Source: Rossellomorea aquimaris TF-12 (GTDB taxonomy: Bacteria; Bacillota; Bacilli; Bacillales; Bacillaceae_B). From it: 64,000 nucleotides of DNA. The stretch spans positions 124,001-188,000 of the forward strand of contig NZ_LQXM01000030.1 in assembly GCF_001648555.1 (NCBI RefSeq), read 5' to 3'. The position numbers and the translations under genes are program-made. A model generated the notes under the pieces. It searched no databases. It had not been told where the DNA came from and was given only the letters and a program-made list of their open reading frames with translations. Of this stretch, positions 41,940-51,183 are shown piece after piece (position 1 is the stretch's first letter; each line of letters opens with the position of its first letter).

Positions 41940-43163
41940 TTAAATGCCTACTCCCTTTGCTTCTCTACTCCATTCAACTTTTTTATCTTGTAAGTCCCTT
42001 ATAATGTCCATAGCTAATGAAAAAACTTCCACTAATTTATCGGAACGTAGCCAGTGGATTTGGTCATCTTTTGTATGCAATAGATCAGCGACTCCCGTAC
42101 AACTGAACGGAATACTCGGAATTCCTTTTGCAAAAAAAGTAAAATGATTGCTTTCATACCAAGGGTTCGTCCATTGAACAGATGGGAAGTTCTTTTTTAA
42201 CAACTTCAATTGATTCTCGAGTTCCTTTGAACCGGACATAAGAGTAAGATTGTTTGTACCAAGAGCTTGACCAACACCATCAAAATTCATAGCGACTAAC
42301 GCTTGTTGAAGGTCATGTTTGTTTTCTCTTAAAAATATTTCGTCACCTAGTCCAAGATATTCCTCTGAACTAAAGGAAATAAACTCAAATCCTACACGAC
42401 GACTATTCTGTTTCATGATTTCTTCGGCCAGCAAAAGCATGACAGAAACTCCTGAAGCATTGTCGAATGCACCACTGGTTTCAAACACCGTATCATAATG
42501 GGCACAGATAATAATTCTTTCTGGTCGAGTACCGTTTACTCTTCCGATAATATTCTTCGTTTTACCAGGCGTTCTTTCACTTTTGATGATCAATGATAAA
42601 GGAGAAGAATGATTATTACGTATTCTCAATCCTACTTCAGGTGTCACCGTAGCAGAAGGAATCGCAAAATCCCAGTCATTAAAAATAGGCAGGCTGCTCT
42701 CCTTTTGCATTCGGACTGTGATAACAGCAGCAGGCTTTTTCTGCTCAAGTAAAGAAATGATTTGTTGGTGATGCACTGGATTGTATATAGTAAATCCTTT
42801 AGGAACAAAATTCTCCTTTGACAGCTCGCCATATAAAAAAGCGATTTTTCCTGATAGATCCTGAGCTGCTTCCAACTCTTCTATCGTACAAAAAGCCATC
42901 ACCTCTCCTCTTACCTCGCAAGGCGCTGAGAAGTTATTGCTTTTCACATCCAGTCTCTCACTATCTAAAGTGACATAAGCTTCATTAAGCTCCCAGTGGG
43001 GAACGTCAAATTCTTGTGTCTCCACCTCTAATCCTGCTTCTTTAAAAACGTTTTCGATATAGTTACCAGCTCTCAGGTTTTCCACTGTGCCAACTGGCCG
43101 ACATCCAATTTCCCTAGATAAAAACCTGGCATGCTTCATTACTTGATCTTGTAAAGAACTCAA
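41940..43163 (-). CDS. M28-family zinc aminopeptidase
   Basis: 407 aa. A protease-associated insert (residues about 95-200) precedes the M28 catalytic domain with metal ligands CAHYDTV, FDNASGV, SSEEYLG (catalytic Glu plus ligand), NFDGVG and a final His in LLHTKDDQIHW. No signal peptide, so cytoplasmic. TTG 43163 is the chosen start because AAGGAGG stands in front; the frame runs on to 43259 but crosses the terminator of the next gene. Confidence 0.9.
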   Translation of the reverse strand: MSSLQDQVMKHARFLSREIGCRPVGTVENLRAGNYIENVFKEAGLEVETQEFDVPHWELNEAYVTLDSERLDVKSNNFSAPCEVRGEVMAFCTIEELEAAQDLSGKIAFLYGELSKENFVPKGFTIYNPVHHQQIISLLEQKKPAAVITVRMQKESSLPIFNDWDFAIPSATVTPEVGLRIRNNHSSPLSLIIKSERTPGKTKNIIGRVNGTRPERIIICAHYDTVFETSGAFDNASGVSVMLLLAEEIMKQNSRRVGFEFISFSSEEYLGLGDEIFLRENKHDLQQALVAMNFDGVGQALGTNNLTLMSGSKELENQLKLLKKNFPSVQWTNPWYESNHFTFFAKGIPSIPFSCTGVADLLHTKDDQIHWLRSDKLVEVFSLAMDIIRDLQDKKVEWSREAKGVGI

Positions 43164-43230
43164 GGTTTTTCCTCCTTTTGAACGATTAATTCCATATTTT
43201 AACTTTAACATAAATATCCAATTATGAATC

Positions 43231-43266
43231 AAAAAAGGATGAAATCGTGATGATTTCATCCTTTTT
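43231..43266. terminator. Terminator of yuiD
   Basis: AAAAAAGGATGAAATC / GATTTCATCCTTTTT around GTGAT; symmetrical T-runs. Confidence 0.92.
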
Positions 43267-43306
43267 CAACCAAATCCCAAACGTTAATTAAGATGTCTCT
43301 GATCCT

Positions 43307-43780
43307 TTATTTATTTTCATACATCGCGGATAAGTACCCTAAAACAGCGCCTAATATAGCTCCGCCAAGGACTTCTATCGGCTGATGTCCTAAAAGCTCC
43401 TTCAGTTCTTTTTCCCTTTCCACAAATTCAAAGCTAGGAAATTTTCCTGAACTTGAAATGGCGGCAAAGTTATCCTCCAATTCATTGACCAAACGTGCTA
43501 TTTCACCTGTATGACGGCGAATTCCCTGAGCATCATACATGACGATTACACCAAAAATGACGGCCAGTGCCGTTTCAGTATGACCTGAGCCTTTATTCGC
43601 CGCTATGTAGGTACTAAGTGCCGAAACCCCGGCTGAATGGGAGCTTGGCATTCCACCCGTTGTCGCAACCTGCTTTACATCCCATTCCCCTGTCAGCTTC
43701 TTATGGGTCAGGATCTTCAGTCCTTGTGCAATCGCAATCGACGATATGGCTGTCAAAATTCCTCTGTTCATCTTCTTCAT
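43307..43780 (-). CDS. yuiD: Divergent PAP2-family membrane protein YuiD
   Basis: 157 aa (YuiD is 158). Divergent PAP2 motif GGMPSSHSAGVSALSTY and the later YDAQGIRRHTGEIARLVNEL, with hydrophobic ends. Predicted phosphatase-like membrane protein of unknown substrate. ATG 43780 chosen because of GTGGAGG 9 bases upstream; the frame extends to 43813. Confidence 0.9.
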   Translation of the reverse strand: MKKMNRGILTAISSIAIAQGLKILTHKKLTGEWDVKQVATTGGMPSSHSAGVSALSTYIAANKGSGHTETALAVIFGVIVMYDAQGIRRHTGEIARLVNELEDNFAAISSSGKFPSFEFVEREKELKELLGHQPIEVLGGAILGAVLGYLSAMYENK

Positions 43781-44002
43781 CTCTTTCATCCTCCACTTCG
43801 CAATCAGGTTCAAATTGCTTCTTTTATTTCCATTACCCTAAGTGAAGAATTTTATGCGAGTGCTCATGACATTAAGATAAAAAGTTGTATTCGTTACTTT
43901 TATGAATTTTTCTTAATGGAGTATAATGATCATTAAGATTGTTCAACGAACGGAGCAGAATAATTTCATTAGTATTTGAAATAAACTATACGCATTTAGG
44001 AA

Positions 44003-44335
44003 GTGATTAAAATTAGTGCAATTGTTTTATTTATACTTGCAGGAATAGCAGAAATAGGTGGAGGTTATTTAATCTGGTTATGGCTGAGAGAAGGTAAGCC
44101 TTTTTATTGGGGATTAGGTGGAGGAATAGCATTAGCCATATATGGAGTAATTGCTACATTTCAATCTTTTCCATCATTCGGCAGAGTTTATGCTGCATAT
44201 GGTGGAGTGTTTATTATTCTATCTGTTTTATGGGGATGGGGCATAGATAAGAAAACACCTGATTTATATGATTGGGTGGGTGCAGGAATATGTTTAATAG
44301 GTGTTTCCGTTATGCTACTTGCACCACGTCAATAG
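44003..44335 (+). CDS. ynfA: YnfA/UPF0060 small membrane protein
   Basis: 110 aa, four membrane helices, with family signatures [23 protein letters not shown] and [13 protein letters not shown] ... [18 protein letters not shown]. Related to small multidrug-resistance-type transporters. GTG 44003 is the only normal start, but AGGA lies unusually close to it, so the exact start is uncertain. Confidence 0.88.
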   Translation: MIKISAIVLFILAGIAEIGGGYLIWLWLREGKPFYWGLGGGIALAIYGVIATFQSFPSFGRVYAAYGGVFIILSVLWGWGIDKKTPDLYDWVGAGICLIGVSVMLLAPRQ

Positions 44336-44370
44336 AGTTTTCATTCAAGTCAAAGGGGCTTAGTGAAATA

Positions 44371-44412
44371 GGACACACAGAAAGTCATACCATTGATATG
44401 GCTTTTTGTGTG
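44371..44412. other. Hairpin after ynfA
   Basis: CACACAGAAAG..CATA / TATG..CTTTTTGTGTG, an extended stem about 35 bases after the stop codon but without a T-run. Confidence 0.45.
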
Positions 44413-44440
44413 CCAACTTACAGAAAAAAAACTTTAACAA

Positions 44441-44468
44441 AAAAAGAACCAACATTTGTTGGCTCTTT
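44441..44468 (-). terminator. Terminator of the azoreductase gene
   Basis: Minus strand AAGAGCCAAC / GTTGGTTCTT followed by TTTTTTG. Confidence 0.82.
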
Positions 44469-44476
44469 AAATACTA

Positions 44477-45112
44477 TTAAAAAGTGTGAGCTAAATCCTT
44501 AGCTCGTCCAATTGCATCTTCTTTAATTTCTTGTGCTTTATCAGGCATGGCGGCATGGCCTTCTACAAATAAGCCTTCAAAGGAAGGTACCCCATAGAAT
44601 TGCATGATAATATTTAAATAGCGGTGACCCATTTCCATTTGAGCTGCCGGTCCCTCTGAATAGATTCCTCCACGAGCTTGAATATGCAGGGCTTTTTTAT
44701 CAGTTAAAAGACCAACTGGTCCTTGTTCTGTATATTTGAACGTTTTACCAGCCACAGAGACTGAGTCAATATATGCTTTCAATACTGGCGGGAAAGAAAA
44801 ATTCCACAGAGGTGTAACGAATACATATTTGTCAGCTGAAATAAATTGATCACATAGTTCTGTGAGTCTGCTTACTTTTGTTTTCTCCTCTGATGAAAGT
44901 TCTTCAAAACCTTTTCCTGTTTGAAGTTTACCCCAACCACTAAAAACATCTGCATCAATATGTGGAATATGTTCCTTATAAAGGTCAACGTTTACGATTT
45001 CATCGTTTGGATTTGCTTCTTTATAAGTATCGATAAACGCCTTCCCGACAGCCATGCTGTAGGATTGTGTGTCATCATGTGGATGTGCTGTGATGTACAA
45101 TACTTTTGCCAT
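44477..45112 (-). CDS. azoR: FMN-dependent NADH-azoreductase
   Basis: 211 aa flavodoxin-like fold, the usual AzoR length. FMN-binding [16 protein letters not shown] near the N-terminus, [29 protein letters not shown] in the middle and [22 protein letters not shown]. Reduces quinones and azo compounds with NADH. ATG 45112 has AAGGAA in front; an open extension to 45175 lacks one. Confidence 0.95.
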   Translation of the reverse strand: MAKVLYITAHPHDDTQSYSMAVGKAFIDTYKEANPNDEIVNVDLYKEHIPHIDADVFSGWGKLQTGKGFEELSSEEKTKVSRLTELCDQFISADKYVFVTPLWNFSFPPVLKAYIDSVSVAGKTFKYTEQGPVGLLTDKKALHIQARGGIYSEGPAAQMEMGHRYLNIIMQFYGVPSFEGLFVEGHAAMPDKAQEIKEDAIGRAKDLAHTF

Positions 45113-45315
45113 TTTGTTATTCCTTCTTTCTTTATAGTTTGTCATAGGTTGAGTGGGTACATTAGAACACGCCAATTATCCTATATTCAAATATATTTAA
45201 TTCATATATATTGAATTAAAGATAATTCTATATAACTATACTTTAGAAAGCAAAGAAACTGCTCATAAAATAAAGAGGTACGTTTCATACTAACCATACC
45301 CCTTTTTATGTAGTA

Positions 45316-45462
45316 TTATTCCATATTGCTCATATAAGGATTTCCACTTATACTTTTTCTCATTTCCTCTGTTAAAGTAAATTCTTCCTTTTTGTTTTCT
45401 TCATTTTCAAAATCGCTTATGTGTTGAATGCTTCCATCATAATGGAATGGTTTATTTTCCAT
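45316..45462 (-). CDS. Small hypothetical protein, 48 aa
   Basis: MENKPFHYDGSIQHISDFEN followed by an acidic/lysine-rich stretch and ending GNPYMSNME. Acidic, hydrophilic, no family recognised. Supported by GGGGGTG 7 bases before the ATG and a compact reading frame. Lies between the azoreductase and a composite repeat. Confidence 0.55.
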   Translation of the reverse strand: MENKPFHYDGSIQHISDFENEENKKEEFTLTEEMRKSISGNPYMSNME

Positions 45463-45586
45463 ATCATTTCACCCCCGACAATAGTAGTATATACAATATT
45501 TTACTAAATAATTTACGTTTATGAATGGTTAATTTAAAATATTTCTATTTGCTATAATTGTTAATTGGTAACATGAGTTCGTCATT

Positions 45587-46085
45587 GGCTCTGTCAATTA
45601 GATTGTGCAGGATGGAGAGGGGAACTGCTTCGCTTTCCGCGGACGTTCGGCCGAGCCTCCTCAGCTTCGCTTCCGGGGTCTCGGCACGACCGTACTTCCG
45701 CAGGAGTCTACGCATTTCTCCACACCATCTATAAAAAAGGCGTGACAGAGCAAAAAAGCAATTTATATAATATTTCTAGGAAGGAAGAAGAAATTGACCA
45801 TTTCATCCTTTGAATAATTTTTTCTAATAGTTTTTAGATTTATTTTAGATTATTAAAAGATTCATGCTTAGAAAGTTGATTGGAGCGGAAGGTGCTCGAC
45901 TCCTGCGGGAAAAGCGGGGCAGGTGAGACCCCGCAGGCGCAGCCGAGGAGGCTCACCGCCCGCCCCGCGGAAAGCGAGCACCTGGAGTGGAAATCAACCA
46001 CTACTCACTTTTTAAATAGAATTAGTTGCACCCTGGTTGACAGAATTGGAAGCACTAAAATCTATGCGAAAAGAGCTTTTCACAT
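45587..46085. repeat. Composite intergenic repeat, locus 3 (both modules intact)
   Basis: Module 1 (45587-45751) with termini GCTCTGTCA / TGACAGAGC, then a linker, then module 2 (45875-45998) from GTTGATTGGAG to GGAAATCAAC with GGTGCTCG / CGAGCACC and GGTGAG / CTCACC. Same order and orientation as locus 2. A frame of 72 codons across module 2 is spurious. Confidence 0.82.
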
Positions 46086-46089
46086 AGAA

Positions 46090-46120
46090 AAAGAATGAAA
46101 TCATTATGATTTCATCCTTT
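46090..46120 (-). terminator. Terminator of the TRM11-like gene
   Basis: AATGAAATCAT / ATGATTTCAT hairpin, with TTTTTCTATG following on the minus strand. Confidence 0.8.
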
Positions 46121-46154
46121 GTTCTAGTATAGAGCATGTATTAAAAAGTTTTCC

Positions 46155-47099
46155 TTACGCACAAACCAAAACCTGGCGAACAAATCTCCCTTTACTCACT
46201 TCAGCACGATCTTCAATCGTAAAGCCGGCTTTTTCAATAACGGAATCCACGTCTTCTAAGGTGATAATCACTACCTTCGTGGCAAATCTTCTGGCACTTC
46301 GAAGCATTTCGAGCTGTTCATCCTCTGTAATCACTGAGCATAAGTTGTAAGGAAGATCAATGATTGCTGCATCATAGTGGTCGGTGACGTCATTGATATC
46401 CTTAAGTGTTACTTCTCCATCTAAACCAAAATGCTCCATATTCTCCCTTACTCCTGAAAGGATCAAGGGGTTTCGATCGCTGCCTACAATATCGATTCCC
46501 ATGGATAATGCTTCTATGAGTACCGTTCCAATTCCACAGCAAGGATCAATCATCTTGATTCCATCAGGATTGGGAGCAGCAATATTCACAGCTGCTCTTG
46601 CCAGTCGTGTGCCGAGTGCCGTGGAATAACTATGAGGCTTCCATTGGTGTCGAAGCCACACCGCTTCATTTTTTACGTACTTCCCAAATACCCATCGTTC
46701 ATTTGTCTTCATAACCCCAAACCATATGGTGGGATCCACTAATTCGGCTTCACCTTTAAGATGCAAGCCCACTTCCTTCTCTATCTTTCGAAGCTTCTTA
46801 AAACCAACCTTTTCATCATCAGGGTTTTGGACAAAAACGACTTTGAATCCATCCAGTGCTTCTAACTGATTCACTGCTTCTAACAATTCTTCAAAACTAT
46901 TCCCCTCGCAAATCACACCAAGTCTTTCCCTTATAAAAGGACTTCTGCTAGGATCAATTTTCACTGAACTTTCTAGAAGACTAGATTCAGAGCTCTTGCC
47001 AAATAATGCTCTTCTTTCTAAGGCACAAAGGGATTCTTCGTTACTCTCCCAAGAATAATTGTATATATACGTTTTCGTTTCTATTATGATCAACTCCAT
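46155..47099 (-). CDS. TRM11/UPF0020-family RNA methyltransferase
   Basis: 314 aa. A THUMP-like N-terminal region (about 1-140), then a Rossmann methyltransferase with motif I MIDPCCGIGTVLIEAL and motif IV DLPYN, the pattern of N2-guanosine methyltransferases of the Trm11/TrmG10 group. Expected target: a guanosine in tRNA. ATG 47099 lacks a clear ribosome-binding site, and a GGAG lies just inside the frame, so the true start may be a few codons later. Confidence 0.82.
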   Translation of the reverse strand: MELIIIETKTYIYNYSWESNEESLCALERRALFGKSSESSLLESSVKIDPSRSPFIRERLGVICEGNSFEELLEAVNQLEALDGFKVVFVQNPDDEKVGFKKLRKIEKEVGLHLKGEAELVDPTIWFGVMKTNERWVFGKYVKNEAVWLRHQWKPHSYSTALGTRLARAAVNIAAPNPDGIKMIDPCCGIGTVLIEALSMGIDIVGSDRNPLILSGVRENMEHFGLDGEVTLKDINDVTDHYDAAIIDLPYNLCSVITEDEQLEMLRSARRFATKVVIITLEDVDSVIEKAGFTIEDRAEVSKGRFVRQVLVCA

Positions 47100-47278
47100 A
47101 CGATGAATAAACTCTGTTAGTATACTAGCTTATTGTATCATATAGGACGGAAGTATTATTTTGGAAAATCTCCTTCATTTTATGTAATCGTAACATTCTC
47201 ATTTACTAGTCTATTTGTCACAACTTCATCACTTTAGAACCACATTGTATTTTTCAGACAATTGTTACTATTTATCGA

Positions 47279-47324
47279 TTTACGTGTTCTAACCACTCTT
47301 GTATACTTGGAATCGAAACGTTTC
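47279..47324 (+). promoter_or_regulatory. Promoter and LacI-type operator of the GH144-like gene
   Basis: TTTACG (47279-47284) - 17 bases - TATACT (47302-47307), followed by GAAACGTTTC at 47315-47324 (TCGAAACGTTTCAC extended). Same operator and nearly the same distance from the -10 as in the ABC operon at 30.48 kb. Confidence 0.85.
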
Positions 47325-47349
47325 ACCAAATTGAAAGGAAGTGAATTAT

Positions 47350-48705
47350 TTGAAGAAATATTTATCAGTGCTTTTAGTCATGTTGCTAATTGCCAGTGCC
47401 ACTCTCCCTTCTGCTGCACTTGCAGAACAAGATAACAAAGGAAAAGAGGTCGCTTTATCCAAACAATTGAAAGCGATTTCAAAGAAAACCTATCGATATT
47501 TTGAAGACTTTACAAATGAAGAAACAGGATTGACGTACGATGCCGTACGAATGGACGACGGTGAGATCACTTCTCAAGAATTCACGTCACCAACCAATAT
47601 CTCAATGTATATGATGAGCACGATTGCAGCTGAAGATGCAGGCATAATTTCACGAGAAGAAGCTGTAAATAAAATTAAAAATACGCTGAATTCTTTAGAT
47701 GGTATGGATAAATGGAACGGGTTATTTTACAACTGGTATAACACGGAAGATGCATCCCTCATGACCGATTGGGGACAATTCATCTCCACCGTAGATAATG
47801 GATGGCTTTCTGCCGGTTTGATTGTTGTAGGACAAGCCTATCCGGAACTCTATGACCAAGCACATGCACTTGTAGAAGATATGGATTACGCTAAACTTTA
47901 CACACCAGAAGTAGGACAAATGAGAGGCGGATATGATGTAGCAACAGAGAGCTATACAGCTCACCATTATGGTGCCTTTTATACAGAACCTCGCGTAGCC
48001 AGCTATATCGCCATTGGAAAAGAAGATGTTCCAGAAGAACATTGGTGGAAAATGTTCCGCACTATGCCTGAAAGTTGGGACTGGCAAGCCCAAACCCCTG
48101 AAGGCTATACGGAAACGTATGATGGAATAGATGTGTTTGAAGGACATTATAGCTATAAGGGAACGAAATATGTACCAAGCTGGGGTGGAAGTATGTTTGA
48201 AGCCTTAATGCCACAGCTTGTCCTGAAGGAAAAGGAACTCGGAAAAAATGCCCTTGGTTTAAACAACAAGCGTCATGTAGACATCCAAATCCAATATGCC
48301 AAAGACCAAGGATATGAAGCTTGGGGCATGTCACCTGCAGCTACACCAGAAAATTATTCTGAATTTGCAGCGACTCCACTTGGAATGGATGGATATAAGG
48401 CTGATGGTACTGTCACTCCACACGCTACCTTTCTAGCACTGGAGTACGCACCAATGGAAGCTTTCGAGAATATTCAAGCATTGAAACGTTTCGACACCTA
48501 CGATAAATATGGTTTCCTTGATTCTGTCAATGTAGAAACAGGAGAAGTGACCCAGGCATACCTCGCTTTAGATCAGGGTATGATCATGGTCTCAATCGCC
48601 AACTATTTACATGATGGAGTGATTAGAGATTACTTCCACCAAGATCAAATCGGAAAATCACCAGAGGATTTACTCATCAAAGAGACCTTTTCTATTAAAG
48701 AATAA
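47350..48705 (+). CDS. Secreted GH144-like endo-beta-1,2-glucanase
   Basis: 451 aa. Sec signal peptide (KKYLSVLLVMLLIASATLPS, ALA cleavage), then an (alpha/alpha)6-barrel domain of the glucoamylase-like/GH144 group: KTYRYFEDFTNEETGLTYDAV, TNISMYMMSTIAAEDAGIIS, WYNTEDASL, VDNGWLSAGLIVV, SWGGSMFEALMPQLV, YEAWGMSPAATPENYSEF. Characterised GH144 enzymes cut linear beta-1,2-glucan to sophoro-oligosaccharides outside the cell. The shared operator links it to the ABC/GH94/GH3 cluster. TTG 47350 (AAAGGAAG 8 bases upstream) is preferred to GTG 47341, which overlaps the ribosome-binding site. Family assignment from motifs; other specificities of this clan cannot be excluded. Confidence 0.82.
   Translation: MKKYLSVLLVMLLIASATLPSAALAEQDNKGKEVALSKQLKAISKKTYRYFEDFTNEETGLTYDAVRMDDGEITSQEFTSPTNISMYMMSTIAAEDAGIISREEAVNKIKNTLNSLDGMDKWNGLFYNWYNTEDASLMTDWGQFISTVDNGWLSAGLIVVGQAYPELYDQAHALVEDMDYAKLYTPEVGQMRGGYDVATESYTAHHYGAFYTEPRVASYIAIGKEDVPEEHWWKMFRTMPESWDWQAQTPEGYTETYDGIDVFEGHYSYKGTKYVPSWGGSMFEALMPQLVLKEKELGKNALGLNNKRHVDIQIQYAKDQGYEAWGMSPAATPENYSEFAATPLGMDGYKADGTVTPHATFLALEYAPMEAFENIQALKRFDTYDKYGFLDSVNVETGEVTQAYLALDQGMIMVSIANYLHDGVIRDYFHQDQIGKSPEDLLIKETFSIKE
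48483..48492. promoter_or_regulatory. Intragenic copy of the GAAACGTTTC operator
   Basis: TTGAAACGTTTCGA occurs inside the GH144-like gene, identical over 14 bases to the site before GH3. It encodes part of LKRFD. It may be an auxiliary operator or coincidence. Confidence 0.45.
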
Positions 48706-48722
48706 AATGAATACCAATATAG

Positions 48723-48752
48723 AACAGCCCAAGTGAATTCACTTGGGCTGTT
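48723..48752 (+). terminator. Perfect 30-bp palindrome after the GH144-like gene
   Basis: AACAGCCCAAGTG pairs with CACTTGGGCTGTT around AATT. A very stable hairpin just past the stop codon but with a poor T-run (CGTCTAT). Confidence 0.65.
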
Positions 48753-48821
48753 CGTCTATAAATCGGAAGGTTATTCCTCAGGCTAATAGGGGAACATCTA
48801 TACTAAAAAGGAGTTGGAATG

Positions 48822-49643
48822 ATGCCTGAAGGTCCAGAAATCAGAAGAGCAGCAGATGATATACAGCGTGCCCTTCAACATAAACCCGTATTAGATGTTC
48901 ACTTTGCATTTCCACACTTAGGGGAATATGAAGACTTGTTAAAAGGAGCAGTGGTGACCCGTGTGGATACGAAAGGAAAAGCCATGCTCATCCGCTTTGA
49001 CAATGGCTACAGCATCTATTCCCACAACCAGCTGTACGGGAAATGGTATGTAAGAAACGCCTACAACTATCCTAAAACCAATCGCCAGCTACGATTAGCC
49101 TTACATAATGAAAAAAAATCAGCCCTTCTTTATAGTGCGTCGGACATCGAAGTACTTCGGGATGAAGAGGTACCCCATCATCCTTTCGTCTCAAAAGTAG
49201 GTCCAGATCTATTAAGTGAAACGGTTACGATGGAGGAACTGCAACAACGCATAAGAGACAAGAAGTTTCACAGAAGAAAGTGGTCGATTCTGCTGTTAGA
49301 TCAAGGATTTGTCGCTGGAATCGGAAATTACTTGAGGTCAGAGATTCTCTATGTAGCAGGAATCCATCCCTCCCTTCGTCCTATTGACTGTACAGATGAA
49401 CAGATAGGCAAAGCAGCCAAAGGAATGTTGGAATTAATGCATCAATCATACACAACAGGAGGTATCACAAATGACCTTCAGCTTGTAGAAAAGCTAAAAG
49501 CAAAAGGCATGAAACGTTCTCGTTATCGTCATTGGGTATTTAATCGGGAAGGGGCAGCTTGTTTTGTGTGCGGGAGTGAAATTGAGAAAATCATGGCGGG
49601 TTCAAGGAGACTGTATTACTGTCCAGTGTGTCAGGCATTGTGA
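48822..49643 (+). CDS. nei: Fpg/Nei-family DNA glycosylase (endonuclease VIII type)
   Basis: 273 aa. MPEGPEIRRAADD start with catalytic Pro2 and Glu3, a helix-two-turn-helix around AGIGNYLRSEILYVAGIHP and a C-terminal zinc finger CFVC ... CPVC. Nei proteins excise oxidised pyrimidines and cut the strand by beta,delta-elimination. I chose the second ATG (48822), since proline must follow the initiator and AAGGAG stands 8-9 bases before it. Confidence 0.92.
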   Translation: MPEGPEIRRAADDIQRALQHKPVLDVHFAFPHLGEYEDLLKGAVVTRVDTKGKAMLIRFDNGYSIYSHNQLYGKWYVRNAYNYPKTNRQLRLALHNEKKSALLYSASDIEVLRDEEVPHHPFVSKVGPDLLSETVTMEELQQRIRDKKFHRRKWSILLLDQGFVAGIGNYLRSEILYVAGIHPSLRPIDCTDEQIGKAAKGMLELMHQSYTTGGITNDLQLVEKLKAKGMKRSRYRHWVFNREGAACFVCGSEIEKIMAGSRRLYYCPVCQAL

Positions 49644-49671
49644 TTCTCCCTTAAGAGTTTTATTTCAATAG

Positions 49672-49703
49672 AAAATGCAGCCCTCAAACGAGGGCTGCAT
49701 TTT
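49672..49703. terminator. Bidirectional terminator between nei and selO
   Basis: AAAATGCAGCCCTC / GAGGGCTGCATTTT around AAAC. Confidence 0.93.
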
Positions 49704-49719
49704 CAAACTAATAGGTTCA

Positions 49720-51153
49720 TCACGTACCACAAAATGTACGGTAAGGACGGTCTGACGGTTCTGGCAACGTGGCGTACTTAGCCTGTTCGTCAGAGTACTC
49801 ATAAGGATTTGAAAGAACTTCAAGAAGTCTCTCCATTACACTGTAGTCTCCTTGTTCCGCTGCTGATAAAGCTTCCTCCACCCGGTGGTTACGAGGAATG
49901 ATCGCTGGATTGCTTTCCCTCATTAACTGGTAAGAAGAGTCTTTTGATTCTGTTTGCCTCGAAAGCCTCTCCTGCCAGCGCACTTTCCATTGAGTAAATT
50001 CAGTGGCCTTACATAGTGGAGAATGGTCCTCTTTATCCAACGTTAATCCACGGAAGGTGTTGGTAAAGTCAGCACGATGTTTCTCCATTATGTTATGAAG
50101 GTCTTCAATGAGAGCTTTATCTTTCTCCTCTTCATTAAATATCCCCAGTTTCTTTCTCATTCCTTTAAGCCAATGGGAGTAATACAATTTAGGAAATTCT
50201 GCAATCGTATCCTGGGCCAGTTTGAGAGACTCCTCTTGATTATCATGGAGAAGTGGCAATAGACTTTCAGCAAATCTCGCTAGATTCCAACCAGCAATAG
50301 GCGGCTGATTGCCGTACGCATATCGCCCTTGAGTATCAATGGAGCTGAATACGGTTGCTGGATGATATGTATCCATAAATGCGCATGGCCCATAATCAAT
50401 GGTTTCTCCGCTAATCGTCATGTTGTCGGTGTTCATCACTCCGTGAATAAAGCCTACCAATTGCCATTTAGCAATGAGAGCAGCCTGACGTTTGATGACT
50501 TCCTTCAGAAGGAAAACATAAGGATTGGAAGCCGATTTCCCTTCTGGGTAGTGGCGTTCAATAGCATAATCAGCTAGTGCACGTAACTCCTCAACCGAGG
50601 CGAATTTGGAAGCATATTGAAACGTCCCTACTCGCAGATGACTTGCTGCAACACGAGTCAGAATTGCCCCCTCCTGTTTTGTTTGCCTGTAGATTGGTTC
50701 ACCTGTTGTCACTACTGCTAAGCTGCGAGTCGTTGGAATACCAAGGCCATACATTCCTTCACTGATGATGTATTCACGCAGCATCGGTCCAAGCCCGGCT
50801 CGACCATCGCCTCCCCGTGAATAAGGAGTTCTACCAGGACCTTTTAGCTGTATATCAACTCGTTCATCCGTAGGAGTAACCTGCTCGCCAAGAAGGATGG
50901 CACGACCGTCCCCTAGCATATTAAAATGACCGAATTGATGACCCCCATAGGCTTGAGCAAGAGGGTCAGCCCCCTTTGGGATCTCATTACCAGCAAAAAC
51001 GGCTGCCCGATCTTCCTTCAATCCAAGAGACGCTGCCAAGGAATGATTGAAAACCCTTAACTCCGGTGAGCTTACTGGAGTGGGGAGCTGTTTTGTAAAA
51101 AACGTTTCTGGAAGAGTAGCATAACTGTTCTCTAGATTCCACCCTGTTTCCAT
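49720..51153 (-). CDS. selO: Protein adenylyltransferase SelO (YdiU)
   Basis: 477 aa pseudokinase-fold AMPylase. Diagnostic segments: [60 protein letters not shown] with the metal-binding residues, and the C-terminal cysteine in RTFCGT. SelO transfers AMP to redox-related proteins. ATG 51153 is preferred to 51156 for spacing from AAGGAG. Single gene. Confidence 0.95.
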   Translation of the reverse strand: METGWNLENSYATLPETFFTKQLPTPVSSPELRVFNHSLAASLGLKEDRAAVFAGNEIPKGADPLAQAYGGHQFGHFNMLGDGRAILLGEQVTPTDERVDIQLKGPGRTPYSRGGDGRAGLGPMLREYIISEGMYGLGIPTTRSLAVVTTGEPIYRQTKQEGAILTRVAASHLRVGTFQYASKFASVEELRALADYAIERHYPEGKSASNPYVFLLKEVIKRQAALIAKWQLVGFIHGVMNTDNMTISGETIDYGPCAFMDTYHPATVFSSIDTQGRYAYGNQPPIAGWNLARFAESLLPLLHDNQEESLKLAQDTIAEFPKLYYSHWLKGMRKKLGIFNEEEKDKALIEDLHNIMEKHRADFTNTFRGLTLDKEDHSPLCKATEFTQWKVRWQERLSRQTESKDSSYQLMRESNPAIIPRNHRVEEALSAAEQGDYSVMERLLEVLSNPYEYSDEQAKYATLPEPSDRPYRTFCGT

Positions 51154-51183
51154 CATATCTCCTTCTTTTCGTTAGGTTTTGAA

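Noticed and set aside
30267..47324. GAAACGTTTC sites as ordinary CcpA cre sites only
   Set aside because: The sites are symmetric, almost identical to each other and lie at a fixed place after the -10 boxes of functionally related genes next to a dedicated LacI gene. CcpA binding in addition is not excluded.
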